A stretch of 36,272 nucleotides of DNA from Candidatus Nanohalarchaeota archaeon (GTDB taxonomy: Archaea; Nanohalarchaeota; Nanosalinia; Nanosalinales; Nanosalinaceae): positions 1-36,272 of the forward strand of contig JALDAN010000007.1 of assembly GCA_022729355.1 (NCBI GenBank), in the 5' to 3' direction. Position numbers and translations under genes: made by a program. The notes below the pieces were generated by a model. The model did no database searches, was not told the DNA's origin, and saw only the letters and a program-made list of their open reading frames with translations. Of the stretch, positions 14,674 to 23,548 are shown piece by piece. The first letter of the stretch is position 1, and each line of letters begins with the position of its first letter.

Positions 14674-14727
14674 ACTTACTCTACTTGATACATAATAATT
14701 TAATCATGATGACACCGAAATAGAGAA

Positions 14728-14772
14728 CTGTTTAAACGATCGTTCAGGCCTTTTATACCTGTTTAAAGATCG
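14728..14772. promoter_or_regulatory. paired CTGTTTAAA-GATCG repeats
   Basis: CTGTTTAAACGATCG at 14728-14742 and CTGTTTAAAGATCG at 14759-14772 are near-identical direct repeats 31 bp apart, about three helical turns. The first includes the palindrome AACGATCGTT (14735-14744). They lie just upstream of the TATA box of the 14825 gene and look like a double binding site. Confidence 0.5.
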
Positions 14773-14790
14773 ATTGAGTCTATGCCAGAA

Positions 14791-14798
14791 TTTATAAA
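14791..14798 (+). promoter_or_regulatory. TATA box for the 14825 gene
   Basis: TTTATAAA lies 27 bp before the ATG at 14825, the expected spacing for a leaderless archaeal mRNA. It is one of the closest matches to the archaeal TATA consensus in the window, which suggests strong expression. Confidence 0.7.
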
Positions 14799-14824
14799 CC
14801 GGGGAATGTAATCCATATATACAG

Positions 14825-15526
14825 ATGAAGTTAGACAAGAGCATCGCAGTACTTGCGATGGTTGCTTCACTAATCCTAGCCACAACAGCAGTTGCGGCTC
14901 AGGACAATCAGCCTACACAGTCATCAGTCAGCGACGTAGACACACTTGATCAGTACTTCGCTGAATCTGACGATGAAGTAGAGGTATACGGTGGAAATGT
15001 TACTCAGGCCAATCTTGACTCTGAGCAGTCCACCGATAACTGGGCTGGTATCTATGGTAACGCATCCGGTAACCTGGTTTTAGGAGCCGGTGAAGAAGGA
15101 GACGTCCTTTTCGACTGGGATGCCTCCGCAGATTATGTCTTCGCGTCAAGTGACGACGTTGTATGGTCAAACATCACAAACGGAACAGCAGAAACAGTGA
15201 ACAACTTCTACGGTCTAGAAGTTGAAGATAGCGACAGCGCTGAAGATACCTTCAACGCTGAAGATAACGCAACTGTAGATGTTGCACGCGAAGAATACGA
15301 AGGTGACACAGCACTAACCAACGGAGACGAAGACGAGGAATGGTCAACAGTTGTCCTTGAAGACAACTCAAGTGACATAGACACAACACATGTTCCTGTA
15401 TTCTCAGGAATCGTTGGTGAAGGTGACTCAGCATTCAACGGAGACGAAGCTGATTATCAGATGATTCTTCCGGCTGAAGACGACACAGAACCAAGATCCT
15501 TCGACATGTACCTAGAGCTAAGCTAA
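14825..15526 (+). CDS. secreted acidic surface protein, NWAG family
   Basis: A 233-residue secreted protein with a signal peptide (VLAMVASLILATTAVAAQ) and a very acidic mature part. TDNWAGIYGNASGNLVLG near 70 and the C-terminal DYQMILPAEDD pattern recur in the next gene (SSNWAGVSGEV and NYQFMLPQIDD), so the two are distant paralogues. I associate the NWAG-x-YGN pattern with surface proteins of other archaea, but cannot verify this here. The strong TATA box, the double upstream repeat, even codon use and absence of AGGCCT suggest a highly expressed gene, possibly a major envelope component. No enzymatic residues are seen and there are no cysteines. Confidence 0.75.
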   Translation: MKLDKSIAVLAMVASLILATTAVAAQDNQPTQSSVSDVDTLDQYFAESDDEVEVYGGNVTQANLDSEQSTDNWAGIYGNASGNLVLGAGEEGDVLFDWDASADYVFASSDDVVWSNITNGTAETVNNFYGLEVEDSDSAEDTFNAEDNATVDVAREEYEGDTALTNGDEDEEWSTVVLEDNSSDIDTTHVPVFSGIVGEGDSAFNGDEADYQMILPAEDDTEPRSFDMYLELS

Positions 15527-15556
15527 AGCAACCATCAGTAACAATCTTTACTTATT

Positions 15557-15574
15557 CCCTCTTTTTTTCTTTCT
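15557..15574 (+). terminator. T-tract terminator
   Basis: CCCTCTTTTTTTCTTTCT lies about 30 bp after the stop of the 14825 gene. It should separate this gene from the large surface genes that follow. Confidence 0.45.
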
Positions 15575-15662
15575 ATCAGAAAGTGGAAGGCCTCCATCGT
15601 GTTACTCTAACAGTCTTTAAAATCACGTTTAACGCAATATAATAACAAAGAGAGGCCTAGGT

Positions 15663-17270
15663 ATGCGCGACTTGGATATCAATTTTGAACGTTTGGAGCT
15701 GGATGCTGAGAAAGCTGTTCTTGTAACAGGATTAGCGACTGTTCTACTAGGCCTTGTTATTGCTGGCAGTATAGGCTTGGAAGCAGGCACAGTTGTGCAG
15801 GCAGTTCTTTCCACAACTTCGGTATCAAGTAACTGGGCTGGTGTTTCAGGAGAAGTTACTGAAGTTCAGGAGCAGACAGCGATGCCTGTAGATTTTTTCT
15901 TTGTAGATGATTCTAGGACAGGATCAGTTCATACAGTTGATTTAGATGGAAAGGTGGATGGATCGCATTTCTTTGCCGCCCTGCCTTTCCATACAGATAA
16001 CTTTGAACGAGAAAAACTTGAGTCTATCTCTCTCAGTGATTTGGAGGCTGGAGGCCTTTTCAGTCAAGAAGATTTCCCTATTTTCTATCCTAACGCTTCA
16101 AGCTACGACAGTGTGAACGACAATCCTGAGAATACTTTTGAGGAGACTGAGACTATCAGAGTGTTGAACAGGGAGTTAGAGGCTGCGAAGACAGAGTTCA
16201 ATGGAGGGCTGGAGTACTATTTATTAGCCTATGACACAGGTGATGGAACTCAGCCGCTATTCATTAACCATATAGATGAGTACGGCGAGTGCTACGATGG
16301 AAATGAATGCAATTACCAGTTCATGCTCCCGCAGATAGATGACGATTACAGCTTCTATCAGTTATCCGAAAATAATCCTGTGGACGTGACAGTGTTGATT
16401 GATGGAGAGGAGACCACAAGCTTCCCTTTCACCGGGAGGCCTTACAACCTTACAGTTCAGACTGTGGCGATCTTCCAGGACTTTGAACCAGCGGAGACCG
16501 AGATACGGGTGACGGAGACAGAGGGTAATAATATCTTTACACCTGCGATAAGCGGAGACTACAGCTCGGACGCTCAGACAATAACTGAGACAGATGAAGG
16601 AGAGGCCTCTCTGATGTACAGTCCTACAGAATACAATTCTCCGGAGAACTATAATTTGAGTGTTGATGTGTATAATGATGGAGAGGCCTTTCAGAGTGTT
16701 CCTTTGAGTGTTGAGAATGATAATATCGAGTTCACTGATGCTGGGCCTGTTGAGAAAGGATTTGATGAGTTTGAGAATGAGTACAGGCGTGGCGTAGATC
16801 GTTTGAGGCCTATAGCTAACTGTATGTTTTCACAGGTTAATTCCGAGGAGGCTTACAGGCTTGAAGCTACTGTTAATGAGAGTTATGAAGTGGTTCGTGG
16901 TGTGCCTTATGTTGTTGATGTTGATGAGGCCTCTTTCTTCAGTTTGGAGGAGAGAGGTAGTCACTTGGTGATGAGTCCTGGGCGTATTGAGGATTCTATT
17001 CATCTTGAGTCAGGTGGAAGTCCGTATTCTGCCTCTGATAGTGTTGTTTTCACTCCGACTCTCTCAAGTAATGAGGATGATGATCTGTCGGTGAGTCTTC
17101 TGGATTCCCAAGGTGATTTATTAGGCGAAACGAATCTTTCAGTAAGGGATGCAACATGCGGAGAAGTAACGGACGGCGATCTTGTTGAACCGCCAGAACT
17201 TACAGATTTCAAGAGAAGGGTGAACAACATCAGGCCTGTCCTGAACAGCCTGTTCGTGGCAGGAAGCTAA
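15663..17270 (+). CDS. large anchored surface protein, NWAG family
   Basis: A 535-residue protein with one N-terminal membrane helix (about 19-40, AVLVTGLATVLLGLVIAGSI) and an acidic outside part. SSNWAGVSGEV near 55 and NYQFMLPQIDDDYSFYQL near 220 match the smaller protein at 14825. Residues from about 260 on look like beta-sandwich repeats (VTVLIDGEETTSFPFTGRPY, then a section on EASLMYSPTEYNSPENYNLS), typical of Ig-like surface modules. Paired Cys (GECYDGNEC) may form a disulfide. A TATA-like ATATAATAA about 20-28 bp before the ATG points to its own promoter. It is followed within 30 bp by another surface gene. Confidence 0.7.
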   Translation: MRDLDINFERLELDAEKAVLVTGLATVLLGLVIAGSIGLEAGTVVQAVLSTTSVSSNWAGVSGEVTEVQEQTAMPVDFFFVDDSRTGSVHTVDLDGKVDGSHFFAALPFHTDNFEREKLESISLSDLEAGGLFSQEDFPIFYPNASSYDSVNDNPENTFEETETIRVLNRELEAAKTEFNGGLEYYLLAYDTGDGTQPLFINHIDEYGECYDGNECNYQFMLPQIDDDYSFYQLSENNPVDVTVLIDGEETTSFPFTGRPYNLTVQTVAIFQDFEPAETEIRVTETEGNNIFTPAISGDYSSDAQTITETDEGEASLMYSPTEYNSPENYNLSVDVYNDGEAFQSVPLSVENDNIEFTDAGPVEKGFDEFENEYRRGVDRLRPIANCMFSQVNSEEAYRLEATVNESYEVVRGVPYVVDVDEASFFSLEERGSHLVMSPGRIEDSIHLESGGSPYSASDSVVFTPTLSSNEDDDLSVSLLDSQGDLLGETNLSVRDATCGEVTDGDLVEPPELTDFKRRVNNIRPVLNSLFVAGS

Positions 17271-17300
17271 AACAAAAAAAAGTGAGAGGATGAAAAATAG

Positions 17301-19016
17301 ATGAATCGAAAACACGTTGCACTGGCTTTAGCATCTTCCCTGATCTTTACGCCTTTAGCGGCAGCGGAGCTAGAGGCCTATATTGTGGAGTCAGGACCTG
17401 AAGAAGTAGAGGAAATGATTTACACATGGGGAGATCCGGACACTACTCCTTACTACCAGGACGCACAGTCCTATCCTGATGTAGGCCTCATGATTTGCAG
17501 GAGCGATGGCGACGTACAACAGGACTACTACGTCGGAGTAGAGTATAGTCTGGGAGGTGAGTCACAGCTCGTCAGTTACGGAACAGACAATACACTGGAA
17601 CCTGCAGACGATCCCGTAACTTTTGAAGGAGGTCTTTGCCGTATGACTTCGATTGGAGGCCTGACGATTTCACCTTCGGAGATTTCCGGGACTCCTGAGA
17701 CAAAGATTGCTGCTTTCCCTGGAGAGGCCTCTGCATTAGTTGCTGAACAGGTTGACGGATCAGATGCTGAACGAGTTGAGACAGGAAGCGTTATGTCAGG
17801 AGGGTACTCTGGCAGCATGAGCTATGATCACGAGTCAAACAGTATCAGTCTTGATGTAAGCAGTATATCGGTTGATTCAAATATCGGTACGGAGACGTTC
17901 AGTCCGGGAACTGACGGCAGAGGTGTAAGTGAGTCTAGGCCTCTTATCGTCGGTGTGTGCGGAGATTCTTCCGGTGATTCCTGTAACGGATTGGTTGAGA
18001 AGAAGACTGACTCTTCTTTCCCTGAATCCTTCGGATTTGATGTAGATGAGGACGAAGTGAATGATCAGAATGTTTACACTCGTTATGGTTTGGCGAACAG
18101 CAAAAATATTGACAGCATCGATATCGGTGCAGATGCCAGTGTTCAAGGCCTTTCAGTAGACAGTAGCACTGTTTTCTATTCTCAGACGCAAGGAGTCAGT
18201 TTCTCAATCAGTAACAGCGGGAATGTACCTATAACGAGTGAGTTCGAGGTGGAGGCCTCTATCACAGGTAACGGCGAAGTCGTGGATAGCAGAAGCTTTA
18301 CTGTCAGTGATGGATTAGAGCCGGGGGAGAGTGAGAGCTTTAGTTATGACTGGGAGGCCTTTGATGAGTCAGGTAGTTATACTGTGGAGGTTACTGCGGA
18401 TACTGATAATGATCTCGCCGAGTTGAATGAGTTAAGTAGTTCTACTCGTTCATTCAGCCTTGAGACTGTTGCTTTTCCGGAAGTGATTGTTGATGGTGTT
18501 GAGAAATCAGTTGAGGATACAGAGTTTGCTTCTGCTGGTTCTCCTTACAACTTTACACTGGTGATGCAGGACTCCGATAACAATACACTGGATAACTCGG
18601 AGATTACTATAACTGAGGAGGATGGAATGGATACGCTGGTGCCTCATCAACGGCTTGAGGAGGACTCCTTTACGGATATGATGAAGACTTCGACATTCAC
18701 GACTGACGAAAACGGGACTGCAAGCATAACATTCACACCGACCGGCAACGTTTTGCTTGCGGATCGATACAATGAAACAGATATACAGGATAATATAGAC
18801 TACTCACTGCAGTTCACAGGAACCCACAGTGGCGATGACCTGACATTTATCGTGGATGAAGAGCCTACCAGCACTTACCCGCTTGAAGTAGAAAACCCTG
18901 GCAGTCTGGATGAAAAAGAGGCCTCCTCAGATCTTCCTAACCTTGATGGATACGTCAAGGCAGTGATGAACGGAGTATACACCGTATTCACAGAGTTCTG
19001 GGGCGCGGTAACATGA
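17301..19016 (+). CDS. secreted surface protein with CARDB-like domain
   Basis: A 571-residue secreted protein with a signal peptide (HVALALASSLIFTPLAAAE). The N-terminal third is unrecognised and has paired cysteines (MICRSDGD, GGLCRM, VGVCGDSSGDSCNG). Residues of about 280-385 fit a CARDB adhesion-like beta-sandwich (VSFSISNSGNVPITSEFEVE, then GLEPGESESFSYDWEAF, then YTVEVTADTDNDLAELNE). A second Ig-like part follows at about 395-520, with the ENGTASITFTPTG strand. The C-terminal amphipathic YVKAVMNGVYTVFTEFWGAV resembles the end of the preceding protein (FKRRVNNIRPVLNSLFV) and may be a shared anchoring tail. Its stop overlaps the next start (ATGA), so the genes form one operon. Confidence 0.75.
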   Translation: MNRKHVALALASSLIFTPLAAAELEAYIVESGPEEVEEMIYTWGDPDTTPYYQDAQSYPDVGLMICRSDGDVQQDYYVGVEYSLGGESQLVSYGTDNTLEPADDPVTFEGGLCRMTSIGGLTISPSEISGTPETKIAAFPGEASALVAEQVDGSDAERVETGSVMSGGYSGSMSYDHESNSISLDVSSISVDSNIGTETFSPGTDGRGVSESRPLIVGVCGDSSGDSCNGLVEKKTDSSFPESFGFDVDEDEVNDQNVYTRYGLANSKNIDSIDIGADASVQGLSVDSSTVFYSQTQGVSFSISNSGNVPITSEFEVEASITGNGEVVDSRSFTVSDGLEPGESESFSYDWEAFDESGSYTVEVTADTDNDLAELNELSSSTRSFSLETVAFPEVIVDGVEKSVEDTEFASAGSPYNFTLVMQDSDNNTLDNSEITITEEDGMDTLVPHQRLEEDSFTDMMKTSTFTTDENGTASITFTPTGNVLLADRYNETDIQDNIDYSLQFTGTHSGDDLTFIVDEEPTSTYPLEVENPGSLDEKEASSDLPNLDGYVKAVMNGVYTVFTEFWGAVT

Positions 19017-21364
19017 AAAAAACAGGCCTCATCCTCGCCATAACGATAATACTTACAGGGGCTGCAGCAGGCCTCGAAGTATCTTTCGTGGATGAAGAAG
19101 AAAATCTTCAGGGATCTGAGTTCGATGCTATCGATCCCGGAGACTTCTACAGTGATTTTCCTGAAGAGTTCGATAGGCCTGATGAGATAGGAAGTTACTC
19201 ATTCACTGACAGCTCTCTAGTCACTCCAAATCTTTTATTACAGTACGAGGCTGAAGAGGATCTTTCAGGTGAAGAAATGGAGATTTACTACAGTTCCCTG
19301 AGTGGAGATCTGAGGAGGCCTGTCTCTACTTTTCCTGCTGTGCTTGAAGGAAGTAGTGGTGTAGCTGAAATAGAGATATCCAGCTTTGAAGCCCTTTATC
19401 CCGGCAAAATCTTCGCTGAAACAGAAGGAGAGTTCGTGGAAGTTGAAGAGGGTCTTTTTCCCGGTAACTACAGTTTGAGGCCTGATGTCTCTTTTTCTGA
19501 AGGTAAAAGTTTCGTAGAGGTTGAGGCTGCTTTCGATTCTTCGGGAGGTGAGATTCATGCTGGCCGTGATCTGAGTCAGGATTTGCTTCTTTCTGTTGAG
19601 CGTGGTGAAGATGTGGTGGCTGAAGATGATGCACGTCTTGGAGGTGTTGCAGAGCTCGACACGGTACTGGAGCAGGGAGATACTATCTACGTGAACAGTA
19701 TCCCGGTAATGGATGTACGTGAAGCTGCAGCATGCCAGATCATCAATGAATCCGATTCTTACTTCCTGATGAATGAGAGCTTTTTTAATATAGATCCTGA
19801 AGGGCCTGGAGGTGGAGAAGATTCCTGTATAAAAATTGAAGATGTGGAAAATACAGTAATAGACTTCGGAGATAACACTCTGAACGGGCATGGAAACTTC
19901 TCCAATACAGAGGCTTGTGGACTGAGAATCGAAGACTCAAATAATATAGAAGTCTCAAGCCCAAGAATACAGGAGTTCAGCAGAGGCCTATGTGTAGAAA
20001 ACTCGTCCGAGGTTATGGTTGAAGGAGACTCTCTGCAAGAGAACAGGATTGGGGCTTACAGCAACGATTCGGAGGCCTCTCTCACAGACTTGGTAATGAA
20101 TAACGAGTTCAGAGAGTTTGTGGGAGAGCAGTCATCGTCTTCAGTCCTTACAGATATCTCCTTTACTTCGGCAGAGGCCTCGGTTGAAGGAGTTGATCTT
20201 GAGGTTGATAGTGTTGAGAGTCCTCCTTCAGATCCTGAGGATACAGAGAGCACTGGTCAGTATCTTGAAGTTGAGGGTGAAGCCGGTTCACTGCTTGAGA
20301 ATCTGAGCTTCAATTATGAAGAAGAGCCTGACGACATATATCTTTTCAACGGAGGAAGTACTCAGTTAGAGGCCTCTTCCGATAGTGAGTCGATTTTTAC
20401 AGAAAATGAGTTAACTGATTTTGGAGTCTTTGGAACGTTTATTCGTTCAGAGGAGGAAGATGACGAAGATGATGAGGAAGACGATGATACAGGTAATGGA
20501 GGAGGTGCTGGTGGTGCGCCGCCTGAAGATCCGCCTCCTGAACCTGGTCCTCCTGATCCTCCGCCAGGACCCCCAACCGGAGTTCCTGGACTTGATGATG
20601 AAGATATCCCGGAAGTAGAATTAGTGTTGCATGATGAGAGAGTAGAGGTTGATCAGGGTAGAGCTTTTGAGGCAGGTTTTGATGTAGAAGTCAATGGCAA
20701 CGTATCAGCCCCTAATGTAGATGTAGAGGCCTTTCCGGAAAGAGATGGATGGGATACTTCAGGAGATACTTTATCTGAAATACTGCCTGGTGAGACAGGT
20801 AGTGGCTCTGTATTAGTTGATATTTTTCAGGGCGAGATGATTGGAGAGTACGATGTTCGTTTGGAGGCCTCTACTGTGATTAATGATACCGAGGTTTCTC
20901 TGGATAATGAGAGTTTGGCTGTGGATGTAGTTGCGAGAGATGAGGTACGTGATTTATATGTGCTGGAGGCTCCTCATGAAATCAATATTACTGAGGATAC
21001 TGCGAGGAGATTAAGTTTTGACTTGGCTAATGCTGGGGAGTTCCGGCTTGAAAATGTAACTGTTGAAGGACGTGATCTTGATAGATGTCTTCCTGAGATC
21101 AGGGGCAGCTGGAGTTTCGATAAAGACGTGAGGGAGACTTTTAATTATACAGCAATTAGTGGAGAGTCTGGAGAAGTTTGTGAAGGAGCTTTTGTCTTCA
21201 GTTCAGAGGAGGAAGATTTCTTGACTCTTGTGCCTGCCGAAGTACAGGTTGTGGAGAAAAGTATAGCTGCAAAACTTACCAACAATATACTGCCGATAAT
21301 AGTGATGATTTGGACAGTAATCACTGCACACAGAATCAAGAGGCGATACTACGATGACGAATGA
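19013..21364 (+). CDS. large anchored surface protein, beta-helix and stalk
   Basis: A 783-residue surface protein: signal peptide (MKKTGLILAITIILTGAAAG), unknown N-terminal region, and a section at about 275-370 with parallel beta-helix rungs (TVIDFGDNTLNGHG, CGLRIEDSNNIEVSSPRI, GLCVENSSEVMVEGDSL). An Asp/Glu run then leads into a Gly/Pro-rich stalk near 480-535. A NEW3/CARDB-like beta-sandwich follows, and then a C-terminal membrane helix (ILPIIVMIWTVITAHRI) with a basic tail. The layout suggests a protein held on the cell surface with its head projecting. It overlaps both neighbouring genes, so it belongs to the 17301-21626 operon. Surface binding is an inference from domain type. Confidence 0.75.
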   Translation: MKKTGLILAITIILTGAAAGLEVSFVDEEENLQGSEFDAIDPGDFYSDFPEEFDRPDEIGSYSFTDSSLVTPNLLLQYEAEEDLSGEEMEIYYSSLSGDLRRPVSTFPAVLEGSSGVAEIEISSFEALYPGKIFAETEGEFVEVEEGLFPGNYSLRPDVSFSEGKSFVEVEAAFDSSGGEIHAGRDLSQDLLLSVERGEDVVAEDDARLGGVAELDTVLEQGDTIYVNSIPVMDVREAAACQIINESDSYFLMNESFFNIDPEGPGGGEDSCIKIEDVENTVIDFGDNTLNGHGNFSNTEACGLRIEDSNNIEVSSPRIQEFSRGLCVENSSEVMVEGDSLQENRIGAYSNDSEASLTDLVMNNEFREFVGEQSSSSVLTDISFTSAEASVEGVDLEVDSVESPPSDPEDTESTGQYLEVEGEAGSLLENLSFNYEEEPDDIYLFNGGSTQLEASSDSESIFTENELTDFGVFGTFIRSEEEDDEDDEEDDDTGNGGGAGGAPPEDPPPEPGPPDPPPGPPTGVPGLDDEDIPEVELVLHDERVEVDQGRAFEAGFDVEVNGNVSAPNVDVEAFPERDGWDTSGDTLSEILPGETGSGSVLVDIFQGEMIGEYDVRLEASTVINDTEVSLDNESLAVDVVARDEVRDLYVLEAPHEINITEDTARRLSFDLANAGEFRLENVTVEGRDLDRCLPEIRGSWSFDKDVRETFNYTAISGESGEVCEGAFVFSSEEEDFLTLVPAEVQVVEKSIAAKLTNNILPIIVMIWTVITAHRIKRRYYDDE

Positions 21365-21626
21365 AAACAAAACAACTCTGCATGAAAAAGTAATACAGGA
21401 TGTGGAAGAGGTAGCTCAAAAGATAGAGTCACGGTTCCAGCATGGAGGCCAGACAGAGAAAAATATACAGGAATTTCAGCAGAACATAGAAGAAAGAGAG
21501 GCCTCAAAAGAAGGAAGCAACTGGATGGAGGAACTTGATCCGGTTACCCTTGGCATCTTGGTAGTTGAGATAGCTCTTGTAACTTATCTTATTCTAGCTC
21601 TAGCAGGATATTTACCGATGTTCTAA
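21354..21626 (+). CDS. small single-TM protein of the surface operon
   Basis: A 90-residue protein with a charged, helical N-terminal part (about 60 residues, coiled-coil-like) and a single C-terminal membrane helix (VTLGILVVEIALVTYLILALAGYLPMF). It would sit with its soluble part on the cytoplasmic side as a tail-anchored protein, or be a small subunit for its neighbour. It overlaps the large surface gene by 11 bases, so translation is coupled. No family recognised. Confidence 0.7.
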   Translation: MTNENKTTLHEKVIQDVEEVAQKIESRFQHGGQTEKNIQEFQQNIEEREASKEGSNWMEELDPVTLGILVVEIALVTYLILALAGYLPMF

Positions 21627-21695
21627 TGGTAGAAATAGAATAAGAGAAAAATATGTGGAGGCCTTCTTCTCCCATACGGCTTTTTTGAAGATTAG

Positions 21696-23381
21696 TTATT
21701 TCAGGCCTCTGTACTTCTGCTTATCTCTTCTCCTTTTCAGGTAATAGAGTAAAAGCAGGAGTAGTAGCAGGATAATCAGTATTGGCCCATACTGTACTAT
21801 TATCACTAGGACTCCTCCCTCACGGACTTCCATATCTGTCTGCTCAAATAAGTAAAGATCCTGTGCTGTATCAACAGTGTCTCCTGCAGTAACTGCTAGT
21901 GAAAGAGGATTATTTTCCTCAAGATCCTCTTCAGACATATAAGCTGCTACCGTAAGGGTTTCAGAATCGCCTGGTTCGATTTCTGCTACTTCATCAGTTA
22001 CAGGTTGGACCGTCCGATCAAGCAAGTTAAGATCAAGCATGTGGGCGCCAGTGTAAACATTTTCATCGCCTTCATTTGCAACTTCTACATGGATTTCCTC
22101 TGCGTTTTCATGATAATAGAAGCTTTCAAGCTCTATCTCAGAGGCCTCCCAACTATCAACTGTCTCTACTTGATAACTGCGAGAGCTTATACCTGAGGCT
22201 CCTTCATATCCGAACGATACCTCTGCAGTTTGAGGATCAAAGTCCATACTTGAATTGAAATGTAAAGTTGTTTTTCTGTCAGGCCTTGTTACTATTTCCT
22301 GATCCTCTGATATAATTTCTTCTCCTCCATTTCCACTAAGAGAGATTGCAGAAAATGTTATTGGTGTTTCAATGGTTCCTTCATTCTCAAAAACTATCTC
22401 AACAGTCTCAGTATCCTCTGCATACTTAACTGAATCAACTGATATATCTCTTATTATTGGCTCTCCCGGGATTTGCTTAACAGGGAAAGTTGAATCAAGA
22501 CCTTCTGCTCCTGTAAATCTTCTTCCGAACTTAGCTATTACTGTAGTGTTTTCACTTATTCTGTCTTGTAGAGTATCCCCAAAATCAACATTTTCTCCTC
22601 CTATAACCTCGACTGCTTCAAAGTCTAAATCATTAATAAGATTAGCAGTAGCATCAACATCTCTGGCTAAAATCACAGGATCACCTTTTTTCATAAAACC
22701 TCTCTCAAGATAACTATCTCCTGCAACTATCACAGACTCTCTATCATGATTCTCTGTTACTTCTCTCACCAATCCTCTGTTATTTTGCTCTCTTGAATCT
22801 TCTGACAACACTCTGTGATCATGATTGTCTGGGAGTGTTCTCCAAGGCTGTTCTAAAAATTCTCCGTAGAAAATTACTTCTTCATCATCTAAATCTGATT
22901 CAAGGAATTCTTGAGTGTCTTCTCCATCATAATAAATAGGCCAGTAATCTGCGTTCACAACTTGAGGAAAAACCGAAATAATATCCATTGTGAAATCTGG
23001 CTGTATGACTACAATACCTTCAACATCATCTTGATGTTCTTCATAGAATTCATACTGTGACTCCTGCCAGTCTAGAGGGGAAGAATCTACATCCTGTAGC
23101 CCTTCATTCTGAAGAAAATTATCAAAGTTTTCCCATACTGCCGTATCCGGGTCTTCCGGTTCGTAAACTGTATGACTTCTATTATCAAGCAACATTTCCG
23201 AAATTATTTGTCCCTCTCCCAAACTAGTGACAGCGTGAACCTCTTCATCAGCGAAATGGCTTTTAGCTATAACAATAGAATTATCCTTCCATTCCTCAGA
23301 GTTAGTTACCAGATCAGCTGATGCAAAACCTGATACTCCTATTACAAATATACCAAGAATTACTAGACCCCTAATCCTCAT
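21696..23381 (-). CDS. anchored surface protein, CWB2-like head
   Basis: A 561-residue protein with a signal peptide (LVILGIFVIGVSGFASA), a large outside part and a C-terminal membrane helix (ILIILLLLLLLLYYLKRRR) with a basic tail. The part at about 215-295 (RESVIVAGDSYLERGF, DPVILARDVDATANLIN, AVEVIGGENVDF, TTVIAKFGRRFTG) follows the order of the cell-wall-binding CWB2 repeat, in which IVGG and R-x-x-G-x-x-R motifs recur. The middle contains CARDB-like beta-sandwiches (IVFENEGTIETPITF, HVEVANEGDENV). No AGGCCT occurs in the N-terminal two thirds. It converges on the surface operon and is followed upstream by a DUF2070 gene. Confidence 0.65.
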   Translation of the reverse strand: MRIRGLVILGIFVIGVSGFASADLVTNSEEWKDNSIVIAKSHFADEEVHAVTSLGEGQIISEMLLDNRSHTVYEPEDPDTAVWENFDNFLQNEGLQDVDSSPLDWQESQYEFYEEHQDDVEGIVVIQPDFTMDIISVFPQVVNADYWPIYYDGEDTQEFLESDLDDEEVIFYGEFLEQPWRTLPDNHDHRVLSEDSREQNNRGLVREVTENHDRESVIVAGDSYLERGFMKKGDPVILARDVDATANLINDLDFEAVEVIGGENVDFGDTLQDRISENTTVIAKFGRRFTGAEGLDSTFPVKQIPGEPIIRDISVDSVKYAEDTETVEIVFENEGTIETPITFSAISLSGNGGEEIISEDQEIVTRPDRKTTLHFNSSMDFDPQTAEVSFGYEGASGISSRSYQVETVDSWEASEIELESFYYHENAEEIHVEVANEGDENVYTGAHMLDLNLLDRTVQPVTDEVAEIEPGDSETLTVAAYMSEEDLEENNPLSLAVTAGDTVDTAQDLYLFEQTDMEVREGGVLVIIVQYGPILIILLLLLLLLYYLKRRRDKQKYRGLK

Positions 23382-23548
23382 GTAAACCTATAGACCTCTA
23401 CAGATTTATAATGTATAGCATCATTTTTACAATTAATTCCTATCTAACCAGAACCCTACTACCTCAACAACAATTCTTTCACTATAAACCAACATCTTCG
23501 ACAAATAATCAGTATCAACAACTAACTTTTCAGTCAGTAGACCCTACC
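23382..23548. other. 167-bp A/T-rich intergenic gap
   Basis: I see no gene, tRNA or repeat here. It separates two minus-strand genes and is A/T- and C-rich with no AGGCCT. It must hold the promoter of the 21696-23381 gene, but no box stands out. Confidence 0.4.

Noticed and set aside
19265-19891. Minus-strand open frame of 208 codons
   Set aside because: It lies wholly opposite a well-supported surface gene, is rich in Phe, Tyr, His and Ser, and lacks the acidic character of the genuine proteins; it is a shadow.
20450-20610. Low-complexity Asp/Glu then Gly/Pro stretch as a microsatellite or frameshift
   Set aside because: The frame is open throughout and the composition fits a stalk linker of a surface protein.
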